Source: Muribaculaceae bacterium (GTDB taxonomy: Bacteria; Bacteroidota; Bacteroidia; Bacteroidales; Muribaculaceae). From it: 53,611 nt of DNA. The DNA lies in NCBI GenBank assembly GCA_009775365.1, contig VSPM01000009.1, forward strand, positions 1 through 53,611. Reading direction: 5' to 3'. The notes beneath the pieces are model-generated. The model was not told the DNA's origin, did no database searches, and saw only the letters and a list, made by a program, of their open reading frames with translations. A program made the translations under genes and the position numbers. Positions 8,030-16,487 of this stretch are shown one piece after another (position 1 is the stretch's first letter; each line of letters opens with the position of its first letter).

Positions 8030-9253
8030 ATGAATCAAGCATACAGCATCTTCACATTGCCCAACAGCCTTCGCATGGTGTGTCGCCACACGAGCGGCCT
8101 GGTGAGTTATATCGGCGTGGCCGTCAACGCCGGCAGCCGCGATGAAGACAGCAGCCATCACGGCCTGGCTCATTTTGTGGAGCACACAATATTCAAAGGC
8201 ACAGCCAGGCGGCGCAGCTGGCAGATAGCAAGCCGCATGGAGGAAGTGGGGGGCGAGATCAACGCCTACACCTCAAAAGAGGAGACCATGGTCTACACCA
8301 ACGCGCCCGCCGGCTTCGAGGAGAGGGCAATCGAGCTGCTTGCCGACCTCGTGGGGGGCAGCTGCTTCCCGAAAGATGAAATCGACAGGGAGCGCGAGGT
8401 GGTCACAGAGGAAATCAACAGCTATCTCGACAGCCCTTCCGACTCGGTGTATGATGAATTTGAAGAGCTTGCCTACGCCGGCTCCGGCCTTGCCCACAAC
8501 ATACTCGGCTCGCGTGACAGCGTGGCGTCGCTCACCGGCGACGACTGCCGAGGGTTTCTTGACAGGTATTACACGCCGGCCAACATGGTTGTCTACTGCT
8601 GCTCCCCGCTTGACCCGCAGAGGCTCTACAGGCAAGTGGAGAAACATTTCGGCAGTCTGCATTTCCCCGCACCCACCCACACGCGCGTTGCGCCCCCGGA
8701 GATGGCCGCTTTCGACGAGCTTCACAACCGTGGCACACACCAGGCAAACACAATCGTCGGGGCCAGGGTGTTCGGGCGCAAAGACCCCCGGAGATTCGCT
8801 TTGTTTCTGCTGAACAACTATCTCGGAGGCCCCTGTATGAATTCCCGGCTCAACAGGGAGCTGCGCGAGAAGCGCGGCTACGTCTACACCGTAGACAGCA
8901 ACGTGAGCCTTATGAGCGACACCGGACTCATGCTCATATATTTCGGGTCAGACCCGGCCACAGTGGGGAAATGCCGCCGCATCATCTCCAACGAACTCGA
9001 CCGCCTTGCGCAGTCGAGACTCTCTGACACCGCCTTTGAAAAAATCAAGAGGCAATATTGCGGGCAGCTCCTTGTGAGTTCCGACCATGTGGAGAACCGT
9101 GCGATGTCGCTGGCCAAAAGCCTGTTGTATTTCGACACAATCCACGACATCTCCACCACGGCAGAGCATATCCGCGCCGTCACCCCCGAAGAGGTGCGCA
9201 GTGTGGCCGAGCTCATAGCTCCCTCGAAATGCTCCGCGCTCACCCTCGTGTGA
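8030..9253 (+). CDS. M16-family zinc peptidase
   Basis: A 407-residue metallopeptidase of the pitrilysin/MPP family. The inverted zinc motif HxxEH is intact (H48-F-V-E51-H52), and the distal zinc-ligand glutamate is probably E128, within EREVVTEEIN. So this is an active subunit and not an inactive partner. The second half keeps the R-x-x-R/Y substrate-binding signature of the family (REKRGYVYTVDS, about residue 284). There is no signal peptide, which suggests a cytoplasmic enzyme. Bacteroidetes carry such genes as single-chain processing peptidases of unknown substrate. dusB starts 52 bp after the stop and probably shares the transcript. Confidence 0.93.
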   Translation: MNQAYSIFTLPNSLRMVCRHTSGLVSYIGVAVNAGSRDEDSSHHGLAHFVEHTIFKGTARRRSWQIASRMEEVGGEINAYTSKEETMVYTNAPAGFEERAIELLADLVGGSCFPKDEIDREREVVTEEINSYLDSPSDSVYDEFEELAYAGSGLAHNILGSRDSVASLTGDDCRGFLDRYYTPANMVVYCCSPLDPQRLYRQVEKHFGSLHFPAPTHTRVAPPEMAAFDELHNRGTHQANTIVGARVFGRKDPRRFALFLLNNYLGGPCMNSRLNRELREKRGYVYTVDSNVSLMSDTGLMLIYFGSDPATVGKCRRIISNELDRLAQSRLSDTAFEKIKRQYCGQLLVSSDHVENRAMSLAKSLLYFDTIHDISTTAEHIRAVTPEEVRSVAELIAPSKCSALTLV

Positions 9254-9305
9254 GTCATGGCGGCGGAATAAGCCCCCACTTTTTCACCACAAAATGATTT
9301 AGGAA

Positions 9306-10286
9306 ATGAAAATCGGAAATATAGACCTCGGCGAGCGTCCCGTGATGCTCGCCCCGATGGAGGATGTCACCGACCCCTCTTTTCGCCTTATATGCCGCGA
9401 GCAAGGGGCGAAGATGGTCTACACAGAGTTTGTGTCGGCAGAGGCCCTTGTGCGCAACATTGCCTCCACAACGCGAAAACTGCACATTGACGACCGCGAA
9501 CGCCCCGTGGCAATACAGATCTACGGGCGCGACCCCGAGGCAATGGTTGACGCCGCGAAGATGGTGGAGGAGGCGCAGCCTGATCTGATCGACATCAATT
9601 TCGGCTGTCCCGTGAAGAAAGTGGCCGGCAAGGGGGCCGGCGCCGGTATGCTCCGCGACATCCCCAAGATGCTTGCAATCACTGAGGCAGTGGTGAAAGG
9701 AGTCAGTCTCCCTGTCACCGTCAAGACACGCCTCGGCTGGGACTGTGAGAACAAGATAATCACCGACCTCGGCCCGAGGCTTCAGGACTGCGGCATAGCC
9801 GCCATCACGGTTCACGGGCGCACACGCTCGCAAATGTACACCGGCAGCGCTGACTGGTCGCTCATCGGGGAGCTGAAGAGCGACCCGAGGATGGTGATTC
9901 CGGTGATAGGGAACGGCGACATAACCACGCCCGAAGCCGCCGCCGATGCCTTTGAGAAATATGGAGTGGACGGAGTGATGATAGGACGCGGGTCAATAGG
10001 CGCCACATGGATATTTCACGACGTGGAGCAATATCTGCGCGAAGTGCGTTGGGAGCCGCTTCCCGACTTCGAGAAGTTCGCCCTGCTGCGCAGGCAGATT
10101 CGCGAGAGCATCGACCGCATCGACGAATATCGCGGAATCCTCCACATCCGCAGGCATCTTGCCGCCACACCCTTGTTTAAAGGTCTTCCCGACTTCCGCC
10201 AGACCCGCATAAGGATGCTCCGGGCCGAGACAGCTGATGAACTTGAACAAATATTCAGAGAAATAGAAGAAAATTATTTCGGCTAA
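9306..10286 (+). CDS. dusB: tRNA-dihydrouridine synthase
   Basis: An FMN enzyme that reduces uridine to dihydrouridine in the tRNA D-loop. The family signatures are APMEDVTDPSFR (residues 16-27) and NFGCPVKKVAGKGAGAGML, with the catalytic proton donor Cys at residue 101. The phosphate-binding glycine-rich part (VIGNGDI, VMIGRGSIGATW) follows. The 326-residue length and the C-terminal helical domain fit the DusB subfamily better than DusA or DusC. It follows the M16 gene by 52 bp. The start is preceded by a short A/G-rich stretch (TTTAGGAA). Confidence 0.93.
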   Translation: MKIGNIDLGERPVMLAPMEDVTDPSFRLICREQGAKMVYTEFVSAEALVRNIASTTRKLHIDDRERPVAIQIYGRDPEAMVDAAKMVEEAQPDLIDINFGCPVKKVAGKGAGAGMLRDIPKMLAITEAVVKGVSLPVTVKTRLGWDCENKIITDLGPRLQDCGIAAITVHGRTRSQMYTGSADWSLIGELKSDPRMVIPVIGNGDITTPEAAADAFEKYGVDGVMIGRGSIGATWIFHDVEQYLREVRWEPLPDFEKFALLRRQIRESIDRIDEYRGILHIRRHLAATPLFKGLPDFRQTRIRMLRAETADELEQIFREIEENYFG

Positions 10287-10375
10287 AGAGAGGGTTTGGC
10301 ACGTTTATATTATGAATCTCTAATGCCGCTCTGAGAGGAGCTGCCTATATCTTTAACTAAATCATGTTTTTCTAA

Positions 10376-11284
10376 ATGAAAAAAGCTATATGTTTGGTGA
10401 TGTCGCTTATATTTATGGCCGGGCTGTCGGCTCAGGAGAGCGACAACTACAAGGTGGAAGTCGGACAGTTCGACAAGCTTCAGGTTGTCGACAACGTCAA
10501 CGTGGTGTATCGATGCCTTCCCGACTCCACCGGTTTTGTGCAATATAAAGGTGCCAAGGAATTTGCCGACGCGTTCATAATCACGCCAAAGAACGACGGC
10601 ACGCTGAAGATACAGGTCTCAACGGAGGATGTGGGGCATCCCGACCTCCCTGTTCTGTATGTCTACTCCGACTTTCTCACATCAGCCGAGAACTCCTCGT
10701 CTTTCAGCCTTATGATAGAGAACCCTGCGCCGTGTGCCGAATTTAAGGCCACGCAGATAGGGAACGGCACTCTCACCGTTGAGAACCTGAAGACCAACAA
10801 GCTCATAGCCTCACTCAACACCGGCAACGGCACAGTCAACGTGTCGGGCACAAGCCTCACAGCCGTCTATAAGATAATCGGCACAGGCATAATCTCCGCC
10901 GACCGCCTCAAGGCCTGCGATGTGCAGTGCAAGATTCTCGGCAGCGGCTCCATAGGGTGCTGGGCTGTGAACAATCTCAATGCCAAGGGTCTCGGCTCTA
11001 CAAAGATATATTATAAAGGGGACCCCAAGATAAAGAAATCGGGAGGCGGCAAGCTCTTCCCGCTGCCCGAGGGTCGCCCGGCCGACACCTTTGTGGCCGA
11101 AGACTCCGAGCCTTTGGGGAATCAGGAAGTGAGAGCCGGCGATGACGACGAGTCCGCCGAGGTAGAAACCCCCGAAGAGAATGAAGAGGAGAATGATGAA
11201 GAGCCGGATGAAGATGACGGCGACGATGCGGATGAAGATGACGACGACGATGTGGAGGAAGATGAAGACTCCTCCGAAGAATAA
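10376..11284 (+). CDS. Secreted GIN-domain (DUF2807) protein with acidic tail
   Basis: A 302-residue protein with a Sec signal peptide (1-20, ending LSAQ). A DUF2807/GIN domain follows (about 25-225): a right-handed beta-helix built from short repeats such as IGNGTLTVENL, TGNGTVNVSGT, LGSGSIGCW and LGSTKIYY. From about residue 240 a 60-residue tail is almost only Asp and Glu with a few Ser, Ala and Pro. GIN-domain proteins are common in Bacteroidetes and their role is unsettled (envelope or adhesin-like). The acidic tail may bind cations or keep the protein extended. It is followed by the flippase gene after a tandemly repeated 36-bp spacer. Confidence 0.85.
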   Translation: MKKAICLVMSLIFMAGLSAQESDNYKVEVGQFDKLQVVDNVNVVYRCLPDSTGFVQYKGAKEFADAFIITPKNDGTLKIQVSTEDVGHPDLPVLYVYSDFLTSAENSSSFSLMIENPAPCAEFKATQIGNGTLTVENLKTNKLIASLNTGNGTVNVSGTSLTAVYKIIGTGIISADRLKACDVQCKILGSGSIGCWAVNNLNAKGLGSTKIYYKGDPKIKKSGGGKLFPLPEGRPADTFVAEDSEPLGNQEVRAGDDDESAEVETPEENEEENDEEPDEDDGDDADEDDDDDVEEDEDSSEE

Positions 11285-11312
11285 TCACGGCGAATGATAA
11301 TCACGGCGAATG
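11281..11312. repeat. 16-bp perfect tandem duplication
   Basis: Two head-to-tail copies of a 16-bp unit (ATAATCACGGCGAATG) at 11281-11296 and 11297-11312. The unit starts just before the stop codon of the GIN-domain gene and fills the spacer before the flippase start at 11320. Confidence 0.95.
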
Positions 11313-11319
11313 ATTTGAA

Positions 11320-12801
11320 ATGAAAGAACAGGCATCGCAGGAGCAGGCCGAGGCCCCGCTTAAACTCAAAACCGCCCGCACACTCAAGTGGAACACCATC
11401 GACAGGCTCGCCTCGCAGGTGCTCTACGGAGTTGTGGGCGTGGTGCTTGCCAATGTGGTGTCGCAGGAAGAGTTCGGACTTGTCGGTGCTCTGATTGTGT
11501 TTCAGTCGTTTGCCATAATATTTGCCGACAGTGGGTTCGGGGCTGCGCTGCTTCAGCGCAAAGACCCCACCGACGAGGATTATTCCACAGTGTTCTGGTT
11601 TAACCTCGTTGTGAGCGTGTCGATTTATTGGACACTGTGGCTGTGCGCCCCCCTTATCGCCGACATTTTTCAAGGTGACCGGCGCCTGATTCCGCTTTCA
11701 AAGGTGATGTTTCTCACCTTCGTGTTTAATGCGCTGGCCATCGTTCAGACCAACAGGCTCATGAAGCGCATGGACGTGAAGATGATAGCCGTGTCAAACG
11801 TCATAGCGCAGGTGGCCGGGGGCGCTCTCGGCATAGGGCTGGCCCTTGCCGGCTACGGCGCGTGGGCACTTGTGTGGCAGTCTGTGGCGCTTGCCGGCAT
11901 AAAGACCGGCATCCTTTGGGCCACAGGGCGCTGGCTGCCTACGTGCTGGATAAAAAAGAGCTCTCTCGCGAAGGTGTGGCGCATAGGGCTGAGCGTGTTC
12001 TGCTCCTCGATGCTCAACACTGTTTTCCTTTCGATATACTCTTTTGTGATAGGCGCGTTCTATTCGCTTCGCGCCTTGGGAGTCTACACCCAGGCCGACA
12101 AATGGAGCAAGATGGGCTGCGCGTCGCTCTCGCAGGTGCTCACGGCCTCGTTTGTGCCGTTGATGTCCCGTGTTCAGGACAGTGCGGAAGACTTCCGCAG
12201 ATATGTGCGTAAAATCAACCGTTTCACGGCGTTCATACTCTTTCCGGCCATGCTCGGGCTTGCCGTGGTGGGTGAGCCGCTTTTCCACACGCTCTTTGGT
12301 CATAAATGGGACTCCGCCATAACCCTTTTCCGCATACTCGCCGTGAGGGGGGTGTTTGTGGTGCTTGTGTCGCTCTATGGCAATTATATGCTTGCCAAGG
12401 GTTTCGGGCGGCGGCTGTTTGTGATAGAGGTTGTGAAGGATGTTGCGATAGCAGTTGCCATCGTCTGCACAGTGGGGTTCGGTGATGTGGCCCTGCTTGT
12501 GTGGGGTCAGCTTTTTGCTTCTTTAGTTACATACTGCGTGGTTGTGGTTATGACCGCTCGGTCGTTGGGTTATCCTGTGGCAAGGATGACAGGCGACCTT
12601 GTACCCTTTCTGCTTGCCTCGCTGGCAATGTGCGGCGTGTGCCATTTTGCGGGTATGATGCCGCTTCCGTCGATGCTCCGGCTATGTGTGGAGATAATAA
12701 GCGGCGGCGCGGCATATGTAATTATAATGAAGATTTGCGGTTTCCCGGAGTTGCCTGAGGCAGCAGGCTACCTTTTCGGTCGTTTCCGCAAGCGTCGTTG
12801 A
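11320..12801 (+). CDS. Oligosaccharide flippase (Wzx/MOP superfamily)
   Basis: A 493-residue polytopic inner-membrane protein of the polysaccharide transporter group (MOP exporter superfamily). It flips lipid-linked oligosaccharides from the cytoplasmic to the periplasmic face. The sequence shows about 13-14 hydrophobic segments. The N-terminus has the family pattern KWNTIDRLASQVLYGVVGVVLANVV, and the region RALGVYTQADKW matches the conserved amphipathic loop of Wzx-like proteins. There are no glycosyltransferase or Wzy genes next to it, so it is an orphan flippase and its substrate is unknown. It lies downstream of the GIN-domain gene on the same strand. Confidence 0.88.
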   Translation: MKEQASQEQAEAPLKLKTARTLKWNTIDRLASQVLYGVVGVVLANVVSQEEFGLVGALIVFQSFAIIFADSGFGAALLQRKDPTDEDYSTVFWFNLVVSVSIYWTLWLCAPLIADIFQGDRRLIPLSKVMFLTFVFNALAIVQTNRLMKRMDVKMIAVSNVIAQVAGGALGIGLALAGYGAWALVWQSVALAGIKTGILWATGRWLPTCWIKKSSLAKVWRIGLSVFCSSMLNTVFLSIYSFVIGAFYSLRALGVYTQADKWSKMGCASLSQVLTASFVPLMSRVQDSAEDFRRYVRKINRFTAFILFPAMLGLAVVGEPLFHTLFGHKWDSAITLFRILAVRGVFVVLVSLYGNYMLAKGFGRRLFVIEVVKDVAIAVAIVCTVGFGDVALLVWGQLFASLVTYCVVVVMTARSLGYPVARMTGDLVPFLLASLAMCGVCHFAGMMPLPSMLRLCVEIISGGAAYVIIMKICGFPELPEAAGYLFGRFRKRR

Positions 12802-12835
12802 GAGTCTGAATAACAAGCGTCGTTGAGAGTTTGAA
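12789..12835. repeat. 22-bp direct repeat across the flippase stop codon
   Basis: Two copies of CAAGCGTCGTTGAGAGTYTGAA (12789-12810 and 12814-12835, one mismatch, 25-bp period). The first copy contains the stop codon of the flippase gene; the second lies just after it. Confidence 0.9.
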
Positions 12836-12864
12836 AGAGAAGCGACAGGCTCTGCCGATATGCC

Positions 12865-12910
12865 CTTGACAATTTCTATAATAAAAACTTGATAATTTCT
12901 ATAATAAAAA
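12865..12910. repeat. 23-bp tandem duplication
   Basis: Two adjacent 23-bp units (12865-12887 and 12888-12910) beginning CTTGACAATTT and CTTGATAATTT, one mismatch. On the minus strand the second unit supplies the T-rich tail of the fimbrial terminator at 12917-12946. Confidence 0.93.
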
Positions 12911-12916
12911 TAGGCA

Positions 12917-12946
12917 GGCGCCTCATGAATCACTTCATAAGACGCC
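12917..12946 (-). terminator. Terminator of the fimbrial operon
   Basis: Minus-strand stem GGCGTCTTATGAA with TTCATGAGGCGCC (two G-U pairs), followed by CTGCCTATTTTTATTA. It lies about 200 nt past the last fimbrial gene. The plus-strand side has no U tract, so it serves the minus strand. Confidence 0.65.
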
Positions 12947-13079
12947 GTGCAGACAGAATAATTTCCAATTAATTAAAGCGCATATATTACTACTTACTGC
13001 TTACTTACTACATAAAATTATACGTAGTTTGAGAATACTTCTGCCTGTTGCCTGTGTCATTCACCAAATGTTTTGAGCC

Positions 13080-13115
13080 TGCGAAAGCTTGGCAGTTGCC
13101 CGCCAAGCTTTCGCA
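13080..13115. other. Perfect 14-bp hairpin just past the fimbrial operon
   Basis: TGCGAAAGCTTGGC (13080-13093) pairs with GCCAAGCTTTCGCA (13102-13115), with an 8-nt loop. Neither side has a U run, so it is not a standard terminator. It lies 26 bp past the stop of the last fimbrial gene and may protect the 3' end of the mRNA. Apart from this hairpin, the repeats and the terminator, the gap 12802-13140 has nothing I recognise. Confidence 0.7.
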
Positions 13116-13140
13116 ACAATATACTGATGATGCTATTATC

Positions 13141-16100
13141 TTATTGCACGCATCTGATGAACACCGCGTCGCTTGTGTTCTCTGCCGTGCCCATGAAATT
13201 CGCACGGGATATCGGGAAAAAGTCAAACGTGAAATAGTTGAAGTCCCATCCCATGATGTCGCCGGGCTCAAGATCGCTTTTACTGGATTTTTCAAGCCAA
13301 TAAATCGCGCCGGGACGACGGAACAGGTCAAAGAATAGCGGGCAGTCTGAGACTCCGTCAGGGTATGTGTACCCCGTCTTATCATTGCCGTTTTCGTCTT
13401 TGTATGTGAACGGCCCAATCTGGCCGTCCGGGAAATATCCCCAGCGTGCGGCACATGAATATCTCAGCAGTCCGTGATATTCAGTGTCTGAGCCATCTTT
13501 GATACTGTTCTTGCGGTGGCCGTAGCCGGATGCCCCTATTGGGAAGAAGAGGTTCTTCCCGGTCTTGTAATTATATACAAAACATCCCCTCATCCCTTTT
13601 GCGCTTGCAGCTTCTCCTGTATGGCCATATACGTCGTCTAATGATTCAGCCGTTTCCTTTGCCCCATCGCCGTAAAGCACACCGAAACCTTGTTCAATAT
13701 CAGGGTTGGAGTATAAAGCTTCATAATCGGCATACCCGGCGACTCTCATACCTGCCGGCCTCTCGAAGCCGACAGCGTCGTTATACACCTTTGAGGTGAT
13801 GTCAGTCCATTTTTTGTCGCCCCCTCCGGCAAGAGTGAGAAGAGACTCACCTGCGGCGTTCTTCTTAAAATCGTCAGGAGCCACCGAAGTCCAGGGCGAT
13901 TTCCCGTTTTTGTTGTTGGATGCCGCTATCGCGTCGTCCCAGTTGCCGAACTTGAACATGGAGCCTTCGTCAAGCGGATTTCCGGTAAGCCGGTCTTTTG
14001 TGACATTGTTCTGAGTGAACCATCGAGTCCCCCCTTCGATAAGATCGTCGGGGCCGTATCCTTGACGGACGAAAATCAGGTGATAGCATGAATAGTTGTT
14101 ATATTCTACCCTTATGATGGCATAGTTGGGATTGTCATCGCTCGTGGTGCCGTTGAATTTGATATGGAAATCTATATTGGAGCCGTTTTTACCTTCGATC
14201 GTCTGGTATGTGCCTGTCACTCCGTTTTTGTCAGTCACTGTGATTTGGCCGGTATCTGTATTTTCGCTTCCTGAAAGAGATATGCATCCGTCTTGGCCTG
14301 AGTCGCCTCTCTTACTGTCGCGCATGACATATGCCCTCCAAGGCCCGTCGGAAGGAAGAGGCTCAAATTCAGTGGCTTCTTCGTTGGGGAGAATCTTCAG
14401 CACGACATGGAACGGAGCACTTTCACCTCCGCTTCGCCACACACCTTTGGGGTTGACAACACGTCTCACCTGACGTATTGAGATAGGCTCCTCATTTATG
14501 TCCTCCCCGTCAGTCCGGATGCCGGTGGTGAGGGTTTTCCCGTCGCTCAGGGTAATTGTTATTTTTACCTTGGCTTCCCTCATATATGCCACATACGGGT
14601 TGTTGCCGGTATATGCCGTCTGTTTTATGAGCTGCTTTGCGCGTGTCCACATCGGGATGTGGACGTCATATACATTATAGCCCTCTTTTTTGCCATGCGA
14701 TATGTGTGGTTTCCCGGCACGCAGAGCGTCCTCTATTGAAAAGTCCTCAGAGCTTACCGCCACGTCGGCTCCCTCGTATGTCACGTTGCCACGGTTATGG
14801 GAATCATAGTAAGATTGGTTACTGCTCATTGTGAACGGTTTTTCTGCAGTGATTACGATGTCCTTGGTGGGACGCAAAGAGAGAAAACCGTTGTAGCGAT
14901 GTGCTTTCGAGTCGGTCACGCCATTTCCGGCCCAGAACAGGCTGTACTGATTGTTCCCCGGAATTGATGTCGCGGAAGGAGAGCCGTCCAGCGGGCTCCA
15001 TCCGTTCTCCAGAATCTCGGCCTCAATCTTGGTGATGGTTGCAGTTCCGGTGTTGACTTGCAGCGGCATCATCATGCTGTGGTTGTAGAGATAGGATATG
15101 TAGTAAGGGTTCGGGTTCTGGATTTCGCGGGTTTCCTTCCTGTAGTCGATATGCCAGTCCACATCGTTTGCATATCCGTTGAAGCACAGAGTCAGTTTGT
15201 AGTGGTAATTACGTTGGGCGTTATAGTCGAGTTCGATATCCTTTCCGAGCATGAACCTGTAGGTTATTTCCCCGCGAGTGTAGTCGCCGGGATTTGTGGA
15301 TATGTAGTATGCTTTCACCTCGATATAAGTCCCGTATTTCTTTGCGTCCTTCCAAGCCTTGTTGTCCGGTTTGGTGCCGTCGGGATAAGAGGTCACACCG
15401 TTCTCTTTGTCTTCCGGCTTCACCTGCTGACGTTTGTCGGATTCGGTGCCTTCGATTCCCGTGCCCTGCATATTCTCGAAGAAATAGAAAGCCTGGGTGT
15501 CGGCTTGATGCTGGGCCGACAGTTTTTCGTCGAAAGTTTTGGATGAGTCGTCGAGAATTTCCGTGTTGGCTCCGTATACAGGGTTCCCGCTTGAGATATG
15601 CGCCTCCCAATTGTCGTCGTAGTTTTCTCCTTTCCCATATATGAACTCCTGTGTCTGAGGTGCGAAACTAATCTCCGAGTCAGGTTTCCCGGGATTTGTT
15701 GCGCCTAAGAAACATTCATCGGGAATGTCTATGATTTTTGCCGACTTGAGGTAGATGTTGACGTTTTCTTTCAGGTTGCGCCCGTCGAATGCAATTGTCA
15801 CCTTAGACACGGCACGCTTTATCCAGGAATGTACTGTCACCGTCTTCTCTTTTACAATGACATTCTCCGGGCCGAACCCTTCGGATTTCTCTTTGCCGGT
15901 GTTGGTGAAATATCCGAACATCTGGTTGTTGGCGGCGATATGTTCCGAGTCCCATTTCAGGATAATTTTTTTAAGGCTCTCCTCAGTCTGGTAATCTTTG
16001 CCTGAGAGGTCGCCCATATTGGCCACCGCGTACATATGGTATATCCCATATGGAAGCGTCTCTTCAGGGTTTCCCAAAGAGAACGTCACCCTGACGGTGC

Positions 16101-16485
16101 TTGTCTGTGCCTGATGCTCCTTGTCGCCGTTTACAGCATCAGAAGGAGATGTCTGTTCTACAGTTTCCGATTTGTAGTCAGAAAACTCGTTCACTCCGTC
16201 ATGTCTGGAATATTTTTTTATGAAATTCCCTTTGGAGTTGTAGACAAGCACACATAAAGATTTGATATCTTCGATGTTATCCCCGGGCATGCCCCCTTCG
16301 ACACCCCTCGTTGCAAGGCTGACCGGGATGTCGGAAAAGGTGACAGAGGCGGAAATGCGTCCCTCTCCCTCTCCAAAATAATATTCGTTGAATAGGGTGT
16401 CATCCTTGCATCCCGGAAGGAGAAGGATGAGCGCGGATATGGCAGCGTATAATATGTTGATTTTGCTCATGATGCGGATTTTCAT
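13141..16485 (-). CDS. Giant fimbrial tip-like lipoprotein
   Basis: An approximately 1114-residue lipoprotein, last in the fimbrial operon. I start it at the ATG at 16485, two bases after the previous stop and directly before a good signal peptide (lipobox LLLPGC, Cys26). An upstream in-frame ATG at 16554 would add a poor 23-residue leader. The first strand ends in LATRG (Arg60), like the processing motifs of the other subunits. The N-terminal half has FimA/Mfa-like features (IKSLCVLVYNSKGNFIKKY, YHMYAVANMGDL). The middle looks like repeated beta-sandwiches. The last 230 residues (GMRVAGYADYEAL, YGHRKNSI, FIRCVQ) resemble FISUMP/lectin-like fold domains seen on adhesins and tips. Last place, size and C-terminal domain suggest a tip adhesin (inference). 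Confidence 0.8.
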   Translation of the reverse strand: MKIRIMSKINILYAAISALILLLPGCKDDTLFNEYYFGEGEGRISASVTFSDIPVSLATRGVEGGMPGDNIEDIKSLCVLVYNSKGNFIKKYSRHDGVNEFSDYKSETVEQTSPSDAVNGDKEHQAQTSTVRVTFSLGNPEETLPYGIYHMYAVANMGDLSGKDYQTEESLKKIILKWDSEHIAANNQMFGYFTNTGKEKSEGFGPENVIVKEKTVTVHSWIKRAVSKVTIAFDGRNLKENVNIYLKSAKIIDIPDECFLGATNPGKPDSEISFAPQTQEFIYGKGENYDDNWEAHISSGNPVYGANTEILDDSSKTFDEKLSAQHQADTQAFYFFENMQGTGIEGTESDKRQQVKPEDKENGVTSYPDGTKPDNKAWKDAKKYGTYIEVKAYYISTNPGDYTRGEITYRFMLGKDIELDYNAQRNYHYKLTLCFNGYANDVDWHIDYRKETREIQNPNPYYISYLYNHSMMMPLQVNTGTATITKIEAEILENGWSPLDGSPSATSIPGNNQYSLFWAGNGVTDSKAHRYNGFLSLRPTKDIVITAEKPFTMSSNQSYYDSHNRGNVTYEGADVAVSSEDFSIEDALRAGKPHISHGKKEGYNVYDVHIPMWTRAKQLIKQTAYTGNNPYVAYMREAKVKITITLSDGKTLTTGIRTDGEDINEEPISIRQVRRVVNPKGVWRSGGESAPFHVVLKILPNEEATEFEPLPSDGPWRAYVMRDSKRGDSGQDGCISLSGSENTDTGQITVTDKNGVTGTYQTIEGKNGSNIDFHIKFNGTTSDDNPNYAIIRVEYNNYSCYHLIFVRQGYGPDDLIEGGTRWFTQNNVTKDRLTGNPLDEGSMFKFGNWDDAIAASNNKNGKSPWTSVAPDDFKKNAAGESLLTLAGGGDKKWTDITSKVYNDAVGFERPAGMRVAGYADYEALYSNPDIEQGFGVLYGDGAKETAESLDDVYGHTGEAASAKGMRGCFVYNYKTGKNLFFPIGASGYGHRKNSIKDGSDTEYHGLLRYSCAARWGYFPDGQIGPFTYKDENGNDKTGYTYPDGVSDCPLFFDLFRRPGAIYWLEKSSKSDLEPGDIMGWDFNYFTFDFFPISRANFMGTAENTSDAVFIRCVQ

Positions 16486-16487
16486 AA

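Noticed and set aside
10290..10320. Possible sigma-54 promoter (TTTGGCACG) before the GIN-domain gene
   Set aside because: The -24 half is good but the -12 half (TATT for TTGC) does not match.
12802..13140. Repeats and hairpins as a CRISPR or toxin locus
   Set aside because: Only two copies of each repeat, no regular spacers and no cas genes. They are tandem duplications.
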